Positions 15,294-23,982 of a stretch of DNA of 25,021 nucleotides are shown here, in pieces. The stretch covers positions 1 to 25,021 of the forward strand of contig JALNWY010000024.1 of NCBI GenBank assembly GCA_023230665.1. Direction: 5' to 3'. Under the pieces are notes generated by a model, which ran no database searches, was not told the DNA's origin, and was given only the letters and a program-made list of their open reading frames with translations. The position numbers were made by a program, and so were the translations under genes. Numbering within the stretch: position 1 is the first letter of the stretch; every line of letters starts with the position of its first letter. This DNA is from Deltaproteobacteria bacterium (GTDB lineage Bacteria > Desulfobacterota > Desulfomonilia > UBA1062).

Positions 15294-16787
15294 TCAATCG
15301 TCGAGATCGTCCAGAAGGCGCCTGGCTACCAGGCACTCCCTGGAGAGGGGGTAGCGCATGCAGATCACCTGGAGATAGCTTTTGGCCTTTCCCTTCGACC
15401 CGCCCTTCATGCACGCCCGGGCGATGTGCAGGAGTCCTTCGGGCATCTTCGCGAGATCGGGTTTTCTCGTGAGCAGGTAGCCCATGATCCGCTCCGCCTC
15501 CCCAAGATGGCCGGTGGCGGCGAAATACGAGCTGACGGAAAAGAGCAGGCTTGAAGGGAGTCTCGGTCCGTGGGCTTTTTGGATATAATCCTGATACACC
15601 GCCAGGGTTTCCCGGTGGGCCTGCCGGTCGTCGGCCAGGTGCACCAGGAGCCTGCGGGCCCTGTCGTGGAATTCGTGGCTGCCCGGGTCGATCTTGTCCA
15701 GGTGATACATCTGGGTGAGCGCAGTCCGGTTGTTCGGGTCGATCTGAAGCACCTGCTGCAGAAGGACGCGCGCTCTTTGCGTGTCCAGCTTCTCCACCCG
15801 CTGCAAGGCCTCATCCAGGAGCGATACGGCTTTTTCTCCCGGATCCTTGCCCTGCTCCAGGACCTCCTCGGGATCCTCGCCCCGGATCTTCCGGCGGACA
15901 AGGCCCATGAGAACGCCGCTTCCCAAGCCACCGATATGGGCTAGATATGCGATCCGGCTCTCAGGTCCCAACAGAAGCTGAAAGGCCTCGTTCCCGATCC
16001 ACAGGGCAAGGATGACGAGCCCGGGCACCAGGGTGTAATTGAAAGAGAACCCGAGCCAATAAAACACCTTGATCCTGCGGTTTCCATAGAGCACGGCATA
16101 GGCGCCCATCAAAGCGGCAATGGCGCCGGACGCACCGATGAGCGGGATCTTGCTTGCATGGTATACGGTGCCGAAGAGTGCCGCTGCGAAGAGCCCGCCC
16201 GCGATATAGAGACACAGGAAGAGCATGCGCCCCCATGCAAGCTCGAGAATGCACCCCACCAGCCAGAGAAAGACCATATTACCCAGCAGGTGCATGAACC
16301 CGCCATGGAGGAATATGTGGCCGAACACGCCCTTCACGCTCCAGTCCGCGGGCCTGAACCCGTAGCGCATGACCGTGGTGGATCCCAGGAGCCCCTCGAG
16401 GCTGCTGCGCTTCTCTCGCCAGGATGCATAGATATTCATCTCGGGGGTGATGATGCGGTCATCCTGAAGCCTGGTCATGAACTCGTCATCATCCTGTATG
16501 GCGACCATGAGGGAAAAGATCTCATCCCGGAGGCGTGCAGTGGAAGGGACATCCTGACCGACGGCATCGGGATCGACCACAGACCCGAATTCCCGGTACT
16601 GCTCATAGGCCGCGACCTCCAGTGCGGCAAGACCCGAGTCAAGGTAATAATCCTTGGCATCCTGGTATATTTTCGGGTCTGAAGACTGAAAGAAGAAGAA
16701 CACCACGCAGTTGATCAGGATGATGGCAAGAGTCGCTACCGGAAGATTGCGAAGGCTCATCCTTCCGGAAAGGGGGGTGATCAGCAC
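15294..16787 (-). CDS. Rhomboid-family intramembrane serine protease with TPR-like tail
   Basis: 497 residues from GTG at 16787 (AAGGG upstream); the family typically starts 'MIPI.G..S.RNLP', matching here, and makes the internal ATG at 16760 less likely. TM1 is at about 17-34. An extended soluble insertion (about 35-150) follows, longer than in typical bacterial rhomboids. The core contains GHIFLHGGFMHLLGNMVFLW (156-175, with the oxyanion His/Asn), the nucleophile motif GASG with Ser220, and the base His284 in AHIGG. Residues 300-497 form helical TPR-like repeats (e.g. 'AVSLLDEALQRVEKL', 'ARVLLQQVLQIDPNNRTAL'). The protein cleaves transmembrane segments of membrane proteins; the TPR tail probably recruits partners in the cytoplasm. 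The catalytic pair is intact. Confidence 0.92.
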   Translation of the reverse strand: MLITPLSGRMSLRNLPVATLAIILINCVVFFFFQSSDPKIYQDAKDYYLDSGLAALEVAAYEQYREFGSVVDPDAVGQDVPSTARLRDEIFSLMVAIQDDDEFMTRLQDDRIITPEMNIYASWREKRSSLEGLLGSTTVMRYGFRPADWSVKGVFGHIFLHGGFMHLLGNMVFLWLVGCILELAWGRMLFLCLYIAGGLFAAALFGTVYHASKIPLIGASGAIAALMGAYAVLYGNRRIKVFYWLGFSFNYTLVPGLVILALWIGNEAFQLLLGPESRIAYLAHIGGLGSGVLMGLVRRKIRGEDPEEVLEQGKDPGEKAVSLLDEALQRVEKLDTQRARVLLQQVLQIDPNNRTALTQMYHLDKIDPGSHEFHDRARRLLVHLADDRQAHRETLAVYQDYIQKAHGPRLPSSLLFSVSSYFAATGHLGEAERIMGYLLTRKPDLAKMPEGLLHIARACMKGGSKGKAKSYLQVICMRYPLSRECLVARRLLDDLDD

Positions 16788-16806
16788 GGGCCCGCCCTTA
16801 AGAGCC

Positions 16807-16938
16807 TCAACACACCGGCCGTTTTTCGGTGGTCACCGGCGTGTCCGGCTGCCCGGGTGCGTGATCCGGCCCTGCCGGCGGCATGGCCCCTACGGTCTTC
16901 CGGCTGCTCGTTTCCTGCTCTCTTCTGAGAGATTTCAT
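16807..16938 (-). CDS. Possible small basic protein upstream of the rhomboid gene
   Basis: ATG at 16938 has GAGGGG 6-8 nt upstream and opens a 43-codon frame (MKSLRREQETSSRKTVGAMP at its start, Pro-rich tail) that stops 19 nt before the rhomboid start. It has no recognisable family. The ribosome binding site and position are the only support; it could equally be chance. Confidence 0.25.
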   Translation of the reverse strand: MKSLRREQETSSRKTVGAMPPAGPDHAPGQPDTPVTTEKRPVC

Positions 16939-17188
16939 GCCACACCCCTCGGCACATCCTGACGAAAACTTGATGCGCGGGCCATGCGACCGGGATCTCT
17001 CAGAAGGGGGACCATGCCCGGCGAAAAAAGGAGCAGGGAATCGTAAGGGCTGCTTCCGAAGAATGCCCGGGCAGAAATGCGGTATCATTAAAGTGGAGAA
17101 TTGGGCGCCTGCGCGGAGGGTATGTTGCCGGGATATACCGGGATGGGAAGACCCCCTTTCCTTACCCGCCTCCCCCTTAAGAAAAGCT
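16939..17188. other. Short gene-free interval
   Basis: Between the small frame upstream of the rhomboid gene and the stop of the 82-residue protein. I see no gene, clear terminator or promoter box here. Confidence 0.3.
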
Positions 17189-17437
17189 TCAGGCCCTGGG
17201 CGTTTCGAGTGACGAAATGAGACCCACGTCTGCTATGGCCTTGCTGAGCTTTGCCAGGTTCTCGATCATGATCCGCGCCTCCGGCGACAGATCATTGCGT
17301 TTTCTGGCAATACGCTGTATGTGCTCGCAGTATATGCGAATCTGCAGACAGACCTCCGAGAGATTGTCAAGGCTGATACTGCTCACGTAATGATCGATTT
17401 CGGTGTCCGACATGGTGGCAAGAATCGGAGTATCCAT
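17189..17437 (-). CDS. Small helical protein of unknown function
   Basis: 82 residues from ATG at 17437, preceded by GAGG 6 nt upstream (GAACGAGGTGTATC). The composition is that of a soluble all-helical protein, with leucine-rich amphipathic stretches 'LDNLSEVCLQIRIYCEHIQR' and 'ARIMIENLAKLSKAIADVGL'. It has no cysteine pairs or membrane segment. I do not recognise a family. Codon use resembles the large neighbours, which supports a real gene. It is on the same strand as the large GGDEF gene, about 420 bp downstream of it, and upstream of the rhomboid gene, with no tight coupling to either. Confidence 0.6.
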   Translation of the reverse strand: MDTPILATMSDTEIDHYVSSISLDNLSEVCLQIRIYCEHIQRIARKRNDLSPEARIMIENLAKLSKAIADVGLISSLETPRA

Positions 17438-17860
17438 GATACACCTCGTTCTCGGGTACCGTGACCCTACACCGCTTTCTCACCGCCCCTGCCCCCGCGA
17501 GAGGGGCGATGTCGGCCGGATGCAGGGTGATACCCGTGTTCTGCTTGTGAGAAACGGCCCTGTTCTTTCATACCTTTTCACCTTCATCCTTATCGGTCCA
17601 TCCAGTCTCGCGCCGCCAGACGCCGGATACGATGATTCCATCCGGGCCGCCTGCTTGCGGTGTGGACCAGCATCACACCACCCCGCCCCCCATGTTCAAG
17701 CATTGCCGCGGTATGCAAGCCCGGCGGCGCCCCGATCCCATAAGAAGGACAATACGCGTTACTGAGGAAAGGCTCAACCCCCACTGAAGGGCTGGTACAG
17801 CAGCAATTCCATCTTCTTAAGCCCTTCCTAAGGAACGGGCGTCATCCTCTGGTCTTCTCG
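17438..17860. other. Gene-free interval downstream of the GGDEF gene
   Basis: No frame on either strand is convincing. The interval contains the hairpin at 17821-17840 and several short C/G-rich palindromes near 17480-17520. The promoter of the 82-residue protein is presumably in the left part; I cannot pick out clear boxes. Confidence 0.35.
17821..17840 (-). terminator. Hairpin 20 nt after the GGDEF stop
   Basis: GCCC-TTCC and GGAA-C-GGGC flank a 3-nt loop, giving an 8-bp stem with one bulged C. It lies 20 nt past the stop codon of the GGDEF gene on the minus strand. No U tract follows (CTTAAG), so termination efficiency is uncertain. Confidence 0.35.
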
Positions 17861-20800
17861 CTAGCCGCGTGCTGTTTTCATGCTGGCATAGTACTGTTTC
17901 TTGACATTGTACATCAGGGCATCGGCCTTCTTCATGACCATGTCCGGGGGTGTATCGTCGGAACAGGCCAGGCCGACGCTCATGCGAACAGGAATGGCGG
18001 CGGGCTGCTCTCCGGGCCTGGACACGAAAATCTTGAGCGTAGACGCAGCCTGGTAAATACGTCCGTAGAGGATCTCGGCCTGACTCAGGCTCGTAGAAGG
18101 CATGAGTATGGCGAATTCGTCCCCGCCGAGCCGGGCAACGACATCTGTCTGTCTGCATACAGACCTGAGCAGCCTTCCGGCCCGGACTATGGCCTCGTCA
18201 CCCTTTTCATGACCATAGGTATCGTTGATCCGCTTGAGCCCATTGACGTCCACAATCATAATCGAGAAGTGCATGTTCTTGTACCGCCTGGCGTGATCGA
18301 TGACCTTTTTCAGCTCCTGATTCAAAAAAGCGCGGTTATAGAGCCCTGTGAGCCCGTCCGTACTCGCCATGCGCTCGAGCTGGATCATGAGGAGCTTGTT
18401 CTGGGTCACGGCGGAAAGCTGTCCGAGAAATACCGCGAATATTTCCTTGGTCAGGCGATCGAGCTCCTGGCCCTTGAATATCAGATACCCTATCATTCCG
18501 CTCTCCCGGCCCTCCATGGGGAACACGGTCCAGACATCGCTCGCCGAGGCCGGTATCTCCCTTGTGAACAACGCATGATTGAGGGTATCTCCGAACTCGG
18601 GCGTCATAATCTCCTCCCTCAGCTCCAGGATCACCTTCTGTTCGGCCTCACTGATGCCGAGAAACGACATCGCCTCCAGGATGCCTCGCCTCCTGTTTTC
18701 CAGGATGATGCCGCCGCGGAAGTCCGAGAACAGCGTGTGAAGCTGACTGAGAATAAAGGAGAACAGATCGTCAACGTTGTCCAGGTGATGGATCCGGGTG
18801 CTGGTTTCCAGCAGGGTGCGGAATATCTTGTTCTGCCTGCCGATAATGTCACTGTTTTCCCTGAGCTCCTGGCCCTTGCGGACGGATTCGGCCAGGGCGC
18901 GGTTCAGCTCCCTGGTCCGGAGATTCACCTTTTCCTCCAGCCCCTCGAGCAGCATTGCGTTCTCGATCAGCGGTCCGAGCACCAGGGAGATGTTCTGGAA
19001 GATATCGAACTCGGTGTGCGAATAGTGCGAACCGTCGGCTCTCCTGCCGGGAAGCATGACCCCCAGGAGCTCTCCCTTGGATATCACCGGGATGATCACC
19101 TCGCTGTCCTTGAGAAGGCCCTCTCTGCCGTCAAAGGCATGGATGCTCGGGTTCATCCGCACCAGGCTCTCCTGGGTGCACAGCATCTGCTCGCGCCTGC
19201 ATATCTTGATGAGGGGGTGATCTCCCCTGATGTGCAGGCTCTTGCTTTCCACGTCTTTGGGCCCGGAGTCGGCGAAGAGCCCAGCGTCATTCCGGGCGTT
19301 CCATGTTTTCCAGCCGAAGAACACCTGCCTGCCCGAGAGATCCGGAAGCGAAAACAGCGAGGCAAAGCTCAAACTCTCGATGTTTTCGAAAAACCAGGAG
19401 TAGAGCATCTGATGAATCGTCTCCCGGTGGTGGATACGGGACAGCTTGCCGGTGAGCGTGTAATAGCTGTCCTTGAGCATGTCGTCCGACTTTGTCATGA
19501 ACAGATCGAGCACTGCGTTCCAGCCGCGCTTGGCCGGCTGGAACAAGAAGACCACCAGGAGGATGCCCGTCAATGCACGGGCCGTTTCCTGCCCTTCATG
19601 CAGGAATAAGCCCGGTGAGAACCCAGCCACGATCATAGCGAGCGACAGGCCGAGCCAGAAGAGGACGATGCGGATATACTGAAGGGCTATTTTGAGGTTG
19701 AACTTGAAGAGCCCGTAGGCAAGAAAGAACAGCGCGAAAAAAATAAATGAACCTAAGGGATAGATTTCGTACCCGTAGATGGCCGGGTTGTTGGTGATGC
19801 TCAGGACGGCGATGATGATGAATGCGGTGAGCGTGTGCCTCACCCTCGCGCGCCGGCTTGTCCAGGGATTTCTGAATGCCCTGTAGAGCAGGAAGATGCT
19901 GTAGCAGATACCTGCGCCCCACAGGGCGCTCATGATGTCATATGCCGCAGCCTTCTTGGCAAAAAGCCCGAAGAAGTACGAGTGAACGCCCTCGAAATAG
20001 AGGTCGGTCTGGGTCAGGGGGGCCATGATCAGGCCGGCGAAGTATGCGGCATAGACAACCCACCACCTGTCCTTTTTGCCGATGACCAGATAGACCAGGT
20101 GGATATTCACTCCCAGCAGCAGAAGCGCCAGGAAGAAATGGTCGATCCGCGAGATGATCAGGGCAAGCGTGTGGTCGGTGACAATGCACTGCAGGAAGAT
20201 ATCCAGGTTCAATGCGGTGTAACAGAAGCTGATGAGGCTGAAGAGCTGGCTCTCGGGCCGGTTTCTTTCCAGGCCCAGAACGAAGAGGGAGAGGAACCCC
20301 GCACCCAGAAACGAGAGCAGGGGAGGAATCCCGTAGGGGATGATGCTGTCGGTGATATGGGAAACCGGGTAGTCCTTGAGGATATGTATGACACCCAGCG
20401 CGGTCGCCAGATAGAGAAGGGAGAGGAGCAGCCTCAGGCCCTGCGAGAGGGTCTGTCTTCTGGCCTGGGCGCCCATGCCCCTGATGTCGCTGTAGAACAG
20501 GCCGTATCCCATAAGCATCAGGGAGATGAAGGCGAGATTGTAAAAAGGATAGGTACTCAGCCCCATGGTCGTCATCATGCTGCCCGCGAGGATAAGGACG
20601 GCGGACACGATTCCGGAGGCGATAAAGGCTGTTCCCCTTCTCCGGCTCGGGTTTTGCTCGCGCCGGTACGCGCTCACCAGCATGAAGATGCACCAGAACA
20701 TCATGACCACAAACATGGCGATGAAGAGAAAATGTCCCAGTCCCACCAGCGCAACGATCCCGTAAGGAAAGACGCTCGCTCCCAGGCGTGACTCGTACAG

Positions 20801-21889
20801 CAACAACGGGATGAGGAGCAGCCCCGGCACATAGGGCAGCAGAGCGTTTCCCTGCTCAGCCTTCCGGCAGACGATCAGCACCAGGTGCCCGCAGATCCCT
20901 ATGAGGTTCACCAGGAAGATATCGTTGATCAGGATGATCCGTCGCGAGAAATCCTCGGGCAGCCCGGTGATGATGAGATCCCGGAGATTGACGACGCACA
21001 CCAGGAGACAGATAACCACATAAAGCAGGGCATCGACCCGGCCCGGCACCTTGCGCAGGGAGAACAGCGCGCAGCCGGCCGCGGCCAGGAGGGAGACCGC
21101 GGTGATCGTGGTGTGATGGAACCGCCAGGACAGGAAATCGCCCACCTGCAGATCGTGAACCGATCCCAGAACAAAGAGCAGATCGCAGATGAGCGGAAAG
21201 AGTACAAAGCTCATGATGAAGGTATGAAGCAGGTTCTCCCGGGTGGGCGCGGTTTTTGGGTCGTCTCCCGGCCTGGCCGCCATGGCCGAGGAGATGAGAA
21301 CGAGCGGCACAAAGGCAAACCCCCCAAAACCCCACGCACCGTCCGTTAGCGCATCCAGGCCCGGGAACACTAGGAACAGGACTGATCCTGCAGCCATGAG
21401 CCCCCTGTTGAGCGCACTTTCCCGGCCTGCGGCATGATCGGGAAGGAAGAAAAACCGCAGGAACACATACGCTGATCCTGCGGTTGACGATACAATGAGA
21501 AAAGGGGCCGTCAGGATCTCCTCGTTCCCGTCGATCCAGAAGACGCCGATCATCAGAAACGAGAGGATATATGCGATCCACAGGGCGATGGTGTTCCCCC
21601 TGACACCCAGATAGCGGTGCACCAGGTGGAGCACAAGAGGGATGACCACGACCGGCAGGGGCCGGGTTATTTCGACAAGGAGCGCAGCGGTCCACGATCC
21701 GGAGAAAAGGGACAGCACGAGACGGGCCAGGTTCCAGAAGAGGCTCACCATGCAGCAGGCCGCCAGCAGCCTGAACTCCTTCTTCCCCTCTGCGAACCGG
21801 GTGATGAGAATAATCAGTGAGGCACTGACCAATAGGCTCGCCAGGGACGGCAGCATGGACGGGAAAAAATGAGAGAGGTTCACGGTCAA
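17861..21889 (-). CDS. Large multi-spanning membrane diguanylate cyclase (GAF-GGDEF)
   Basis: 1342 residues from TTG at 21889, which has AGGAG 8 nt upstream; the upstream TTG at 21907 would overlap that site. Residues 1 to about 800 hold roughly two dozen hydrophobic segments that look like successive 7-8-helix sensor blocks. A GAF-like domain follows (about 860-1010), then a coiled coil (LEEKVNLRTRELNRALAESV) and a second GAF-like domain (about 1030-1160). The C-terminal GGDEF domain (about 1174-1342) has the intact GGDEF motif at about 1255-1259 and the inhibitory site RQTD exactly five residues before it. It should make c-di-GMP in response to membrane or lipid-linked signals and be product-inhibited. 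No EAL domain is present. It is divergently placed from the flavodoxin-like gene. Confidence 0.9.
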   Translation of the reverse strand: MTVNLSHFFPSMLPSLASLLVSASLIILITRFAEGKKEFRLLAACCMVSLFWNLARLVLSLFSGSWTAALLVEITRPLPVVVIPLVLHLVHRYLGVRGNTIALWIAYILSFLMIGVFWIDGNEEILTAPFLIVSSTAGSAYVFLRFFFLPDHAAGRESALNRGLMAAGSVLFLVFPGLDALTDGAWGFGGFAFVPLVLISSAMAARPGDDPKTAPTRENLLHTFIMSFVLFPLICDLLFVLGSVHDLQVGDFLSWRFHHTTITAVSLLAAAGCALFSLRKVPGRVDALLYVVICLLVCVVNLRDLIITGLPEDFSRRIILINDIFLVNLIGICGHLVLIVCRKAEQGNALLPYVPGLLLIPLLLYESRLGASVFPYGIVALVGLGHFLFIAMFVVMMFWCIFMLVSAYRREQNPSRRRGTAFIASGIVSAVLILAGSMMTTMGLSTYPFYNLAFISLMLMGYGLFYSDIRGMGAQARRQTLSQGLRLLLSLLYLATALGVIHILKDYPVSHITDSIIPYGIPPLLSFLGAGFLSLFVLGLERNRPESQLFSLISFCYTALNLDIFLQCIVTDHTLALIISRIDHFFLALLLLGVNIHLVYLVIGKKDRWWVVYAAYFAGLIMAPLTQTDLYFEGVHSYFFGLFAKKAAAYDIMSALWGAGICYSIFLLYRAFRNPWTSRRARVRHTLTAFIIIAVLSITNNPAIYGYEIYPLGSFIFFALFFLAYGLFKFNLKIALQYIRIVLFWLGLSLAMIVAGFSPGLFLHEGQETARALTGILLVVFLFQPAKRGWNAVLDLFMTKSDDMLKDSYYTLTGKLSRIHHRETIHQMLYSWFFENIESLSFASLFSLPDLSGRQVFFGWKTWNARNDAGLFADSGPKDVESKSLHIRGDHPLIKICRREQMLCTQESLVRMNPSIHAFDGREGLLKDSEVIIPVISKGELLGVMLPGRRADGSHYSHTEFDIFQNISLVLGPLIENAMLLEGLEEKVNLRTRELNRALAESVRKGQELRENSDIIGRQNKIFRTLLETSTRIHHLDNVDDLFSFILSQLHTLFSDFRGGIILENRRRGILEAMSFLGISEAEQKVILELREEIMTPEFGDTLNHALFTREIPASASDVWTVFPMEGRESGMIGYLIFKGQELDRLTKEIFAVFLGQLSAVTQNKLLMIQLERMASTDGLTGLYNRAFLNQELKKVIDHARRYKNMHFSIMIVDVNGLKRINDTYGHEKGDEAIVRAGRLLRSVCRQTDVVARLGGDEFAILMPSTSLSQAEILYGRIYQAASTLKIFVSRPGEQPAAIPVRMSVGLACSDDTPPDMVMKKADALMYNVKKQYYASMKTARG

Positions 21890-21958
21890 ATCCGCTTCTC
21901 CTCGCAAGAAAGACTGTTATATCTCGGACGTATGGACGCGCGTACAACCATAGACCCT

Positions 21959-21981
21959 CTATCGGAAAGCCATGCCGATAG
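21959..21981. repeat. 7-bp inverted repeat in the divergent intergenic region
   Basis: CTATCGG (21959-21965) and CCGATAG (21975-21981) with a 9-nt spacer lie between the divergent GGDEF and flavodoxin-like genes. It could be an operator for either gene. Just right of it AAAGCC (21967-21972) and GGCTTTTTTT (about 21997-22006) could form a weak plus-strand terminator. Confidence 0.4.
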
Positions 21982-22076
21982 ATTGAGGCGCTGGCGGGCT
22001 TTTTTTCAAGCAGAACCATTGTGCACCCGGGCCTGTCCGTCTGAAATAGGCTGGGAACGAGAAAAAAGGAACTTTC

Positions 22077-22105
22077 TTGCTAACAATATCGAACCCGGAT
22101 ATATT
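22077..22105 (+). promoter_or_regulatory. Promoter of the flavodoxin-SCP2 gene
   Basis: TTGCTA (22077-22082) and TATATT (22100-22105) are separated by 17 nt. The leader would be only about 16 nt before AGGAGGG and the ATG at 22128. Confidence 0.55.
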
Positions 22106-22127
22106 CATGCGTTATAGGAGGGTTATC

Positions 22128-23207
22128 ATGCACGTACTGGCATTGAACGGGAGTCCGAGAAGTGACGGGATGAGCAAGTCCAAGATCATGCTCAACGCCC
22201 TGGTAGAAGGCATGCGGGAGGCCGGGGCCGAGGTGGACGTGGTGGATCTGCGGGAGAAAAAGGTCCGGACATGCAGGGGATGCATGTGCTGCTGGACCGC
22301 CACCCCCGGGGTGTGCGCCATCAAAGACGACATGACCGCAGAGCTTTTCCCCAAGTGGCTTAAGGCCGACTTGGCCGTCTATGCCTTTCCGCTGTACCAT
22401 TTCACGGTCAACGCGGATATGAAGGCCTTTATCGAGCGCACCCTGCCCGTGCTCCAGCCCTTTTTCATCTCTGTGGGAAAGGAGACCCTGCATCCGTTAC
22501 GCCACAGGCATCCCCGGGTCGCCTTTCTCTCCGTGGCGGGCTTTCCCGAGCACTCGGTCTTTGACCAGCTCTCATCCTGGGTCAGGTTCCTCTACGGCCG
22601 CTTCGGGATACTTGCAGCCGAAATCTACCGGCCCATGGCCGAGGGACTGACCATCCCCTCCCTGAAGCGCAAGTCAGCCGAGGTCCTGGATGCGACCCGC
22701 CGGGCGGGCAGTGAGCTCGTGGAGCAGGGCACGGTCTCGGAGGAGACCCTGTCGAGGATCACCCAGGACATGCACGACGATCCCCGGCTCTTTCTCCAGG
22801 CGGGCGACCTGATGTGGAAAGCCTGCATCCGCGAGGGAGTGACGGTGCGTGAGTTTTTCGAGAGGGGCCTCGTGCCCAGGCCGGAGGACCCAGGCGAGTT
22901 CATGACGCTCATGCAGGCGGCATTCAAGCCCGAGGCTGCCCAGGGCATGAGCGCGGTCATACAGTTTGACTTCAGCGGCAGGCACGAGGACTCGTACTGT
23001 TTCGCCATAGACAACGGCACGATCCGGGCGGCCAAGGGCGCTGCGGAATCGCCCGGCCTCACCATCCGGAGCGATTTCGATCTATGGATGGATATCCTGT
23101 GCAACAGGGCAGACAGCCAGCAGATGTTTCTGGAGCACAAGTACACGGCCCTGGGGGATCTCTCTGTCCTGATACGCATGAAAGAGCTCTTCGCGGGAGA
23201 ATCGTGA
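22128..23207 (+). CDS. NADPH-dependent FMN reductase (flavodoxin-like) fused to an SCP2 domain
   Basis: 359 residues from ATG at 22128 with AGGAGGG 5 nt upstream. The frame is open further upstream to a TTG at 22077, but that part overlaps the promoter. The N-terminal domain (1-220) is a flavodoxin-fold reductase: LNGSPR (6-11) is the FMN phosphate loop, and a cysteine cluster CRGCMCC (49-55) with C63 and 'DDM' is typical of iron-sulfur or redox-active flavoproteins of anaerobes. The C-terminal 110 residues ('MSAVIQFDFSGRHEDSYCFA', 'PGLTIRSDFDLWMDI', 'ALGDLSVLIRMKELF') match the SCP2 sterol/lipid-carrier fold. It therefore may reduce a hydrophobic substrate delivered by the SCP2 domain. Single plus-strand gene, probably monocistronic. 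Confidence 0.9.
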   Translation: MHVLALNGSPRSDGMSKSKIMLNALVEGMREAGAEVDVVDLREKKVRTCRGCMCCWTATPGVCAIKDDMTAELFPKWLKADLAVYAFPLYHFTVNADMKAFIERTLPVLQPFFISVGKETLHPLRHRHPRVAFLSVAGFPEHSVFDQLSSWVRFLYGRFGILAAEIYRPMAEGLTIPSLKRKSAEVLDATRRAGSELVEQGTVSEETLSRITQDMHDDPRLFLQAGDLMWKACIREGVTVREFFERGLVPRPEDPGEFMTLMQAAFKPEAAQGMSAVIQFDFSGRHEDSYCFAIDNGTIRAAKGAAESPGLTIRSDFDLWMDILCNRADSQQMFLEHKYTALGDLSVLIRMKELFAGES

Positions 23208-23334
23208 ACGGATAGGAGGGCCCCTTTTTGAAGGATGCCGGCCCCAAGAGAGGAAAAAAGAAGGTGCGTTCGCAAAAGAGCTGCGGTGTCGTGGGACAAA
23301 GGACAGAGAAAGCAGGACGTGCCCGAAGACCTCG

Positions 23335-23982
23335 TCACTGAAACATATTCACGATCCTGCCTGCGAATGCGGTCCCGCTCAGGAGATCTGAAATCCCGAC
23401 CGCAAGGACCGCCACCAGGCTCAGCAGCACCGGACTCAGGCCGGCCAGGGCCAGGATGCCCAGGGTCACGGCGCCGACCCCGATGAGCACCTGTACGCCG
23501 GCGGCCGCCGATATGGCCTGCCTGGCTATTTCCCGGGCGATCTTCCGTGACTCGATCCTTTCCACAAGGAGCATGTTCATCCGGGCGGCGATACCGCTCC
23601 CCAGGATCAAGGCGCCGCCCAGCACCACAACCGCGGCAGGCAGCAGAACGAGGGGATAGATATTCAGGAGCGAGAGTATGCCCAGAACAATGCCTGCCAC
23701 GCCTCCGATGAACTCTGCCGTCATGCCGCCGCCCAGCTCCGAGCTTCCGATCCGGCTTGCAGAGGCCTCATGGATCAGCGCGGAAAATCTGCCGGCAATG
23801 GCCCCTCCCTGCAGCATGAGGGCGGATCCTGCCGTAATCGTTGCCACACAAAGGAGGATTTGCGGGAATACACCGGTGAGCGCGATCACTGCAACCGTTG
23901 CCGCTCCCGCCCCCACCACTCCCTCCGAGACCGATCCCACGGCGATCTTCTGCGCGGCGCGCGGTTCGCGGGGCTCGGTCAT
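23335..23982 (-). CDS. Multi-spanning membrane protein of unknown function
   Basis: 215 residues from ATG at 23982. About six hydrophobic helices rich in Gly, Ala, Val and Leu (e.g. 'GVVGAGAATVAVIALTGVF', 'GVAGIVLGILSLLNIYPLVL', 'VLIGVGAVTLGILALAGLS') are arranged as two similar halves around an amphipathic middle segment 'ERIESRKIAREIARQAI'. The halves may stem from an internal duplication. No catalytic motif is visible. The ATG forms an ATGA overlap with the stop of a short Cys-rich frame upstream, which suggests coupled translation. An alternative start at 24000 has GGAG 10 nt upstream. It converges with the flavodoxin-SCP2 gene. Confidence 0.75.
   Translation of the reverse strand: MTEPREPRAAQKIAVGSVSEGVVGAGAATVAVIALTGVFPQILLCVATITAGSALMLQGGAIAGRFSALIHEASASRIGSSELGGGMTAEFIGGVAGIVLGILSLLNIYPLVLLPAAVVVLGGALILGSGIAARMNMLLVERIESRKIAREIARQAISAAAGVQVLIGVGAVTLGILALAGLSPVLLSLVAVLAVGISDLLSGTAFAGRIVNMFQ

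Noticed and set aside
14898..17199. 13-mer CTTCAGGCCCTGG shared by 14898-14910 and 17187-17199
   Set aside because: Only one match outside coding constraint and GC-rich; likely chance. The second copy overlaps a stop codon.
18209..19609. 466-codon plus-strand frame opposite the GGDEF gene
   Set aside because: Antisense shadow; the minus strand encodes the complete GAF and GGDEF domains over the same bases.
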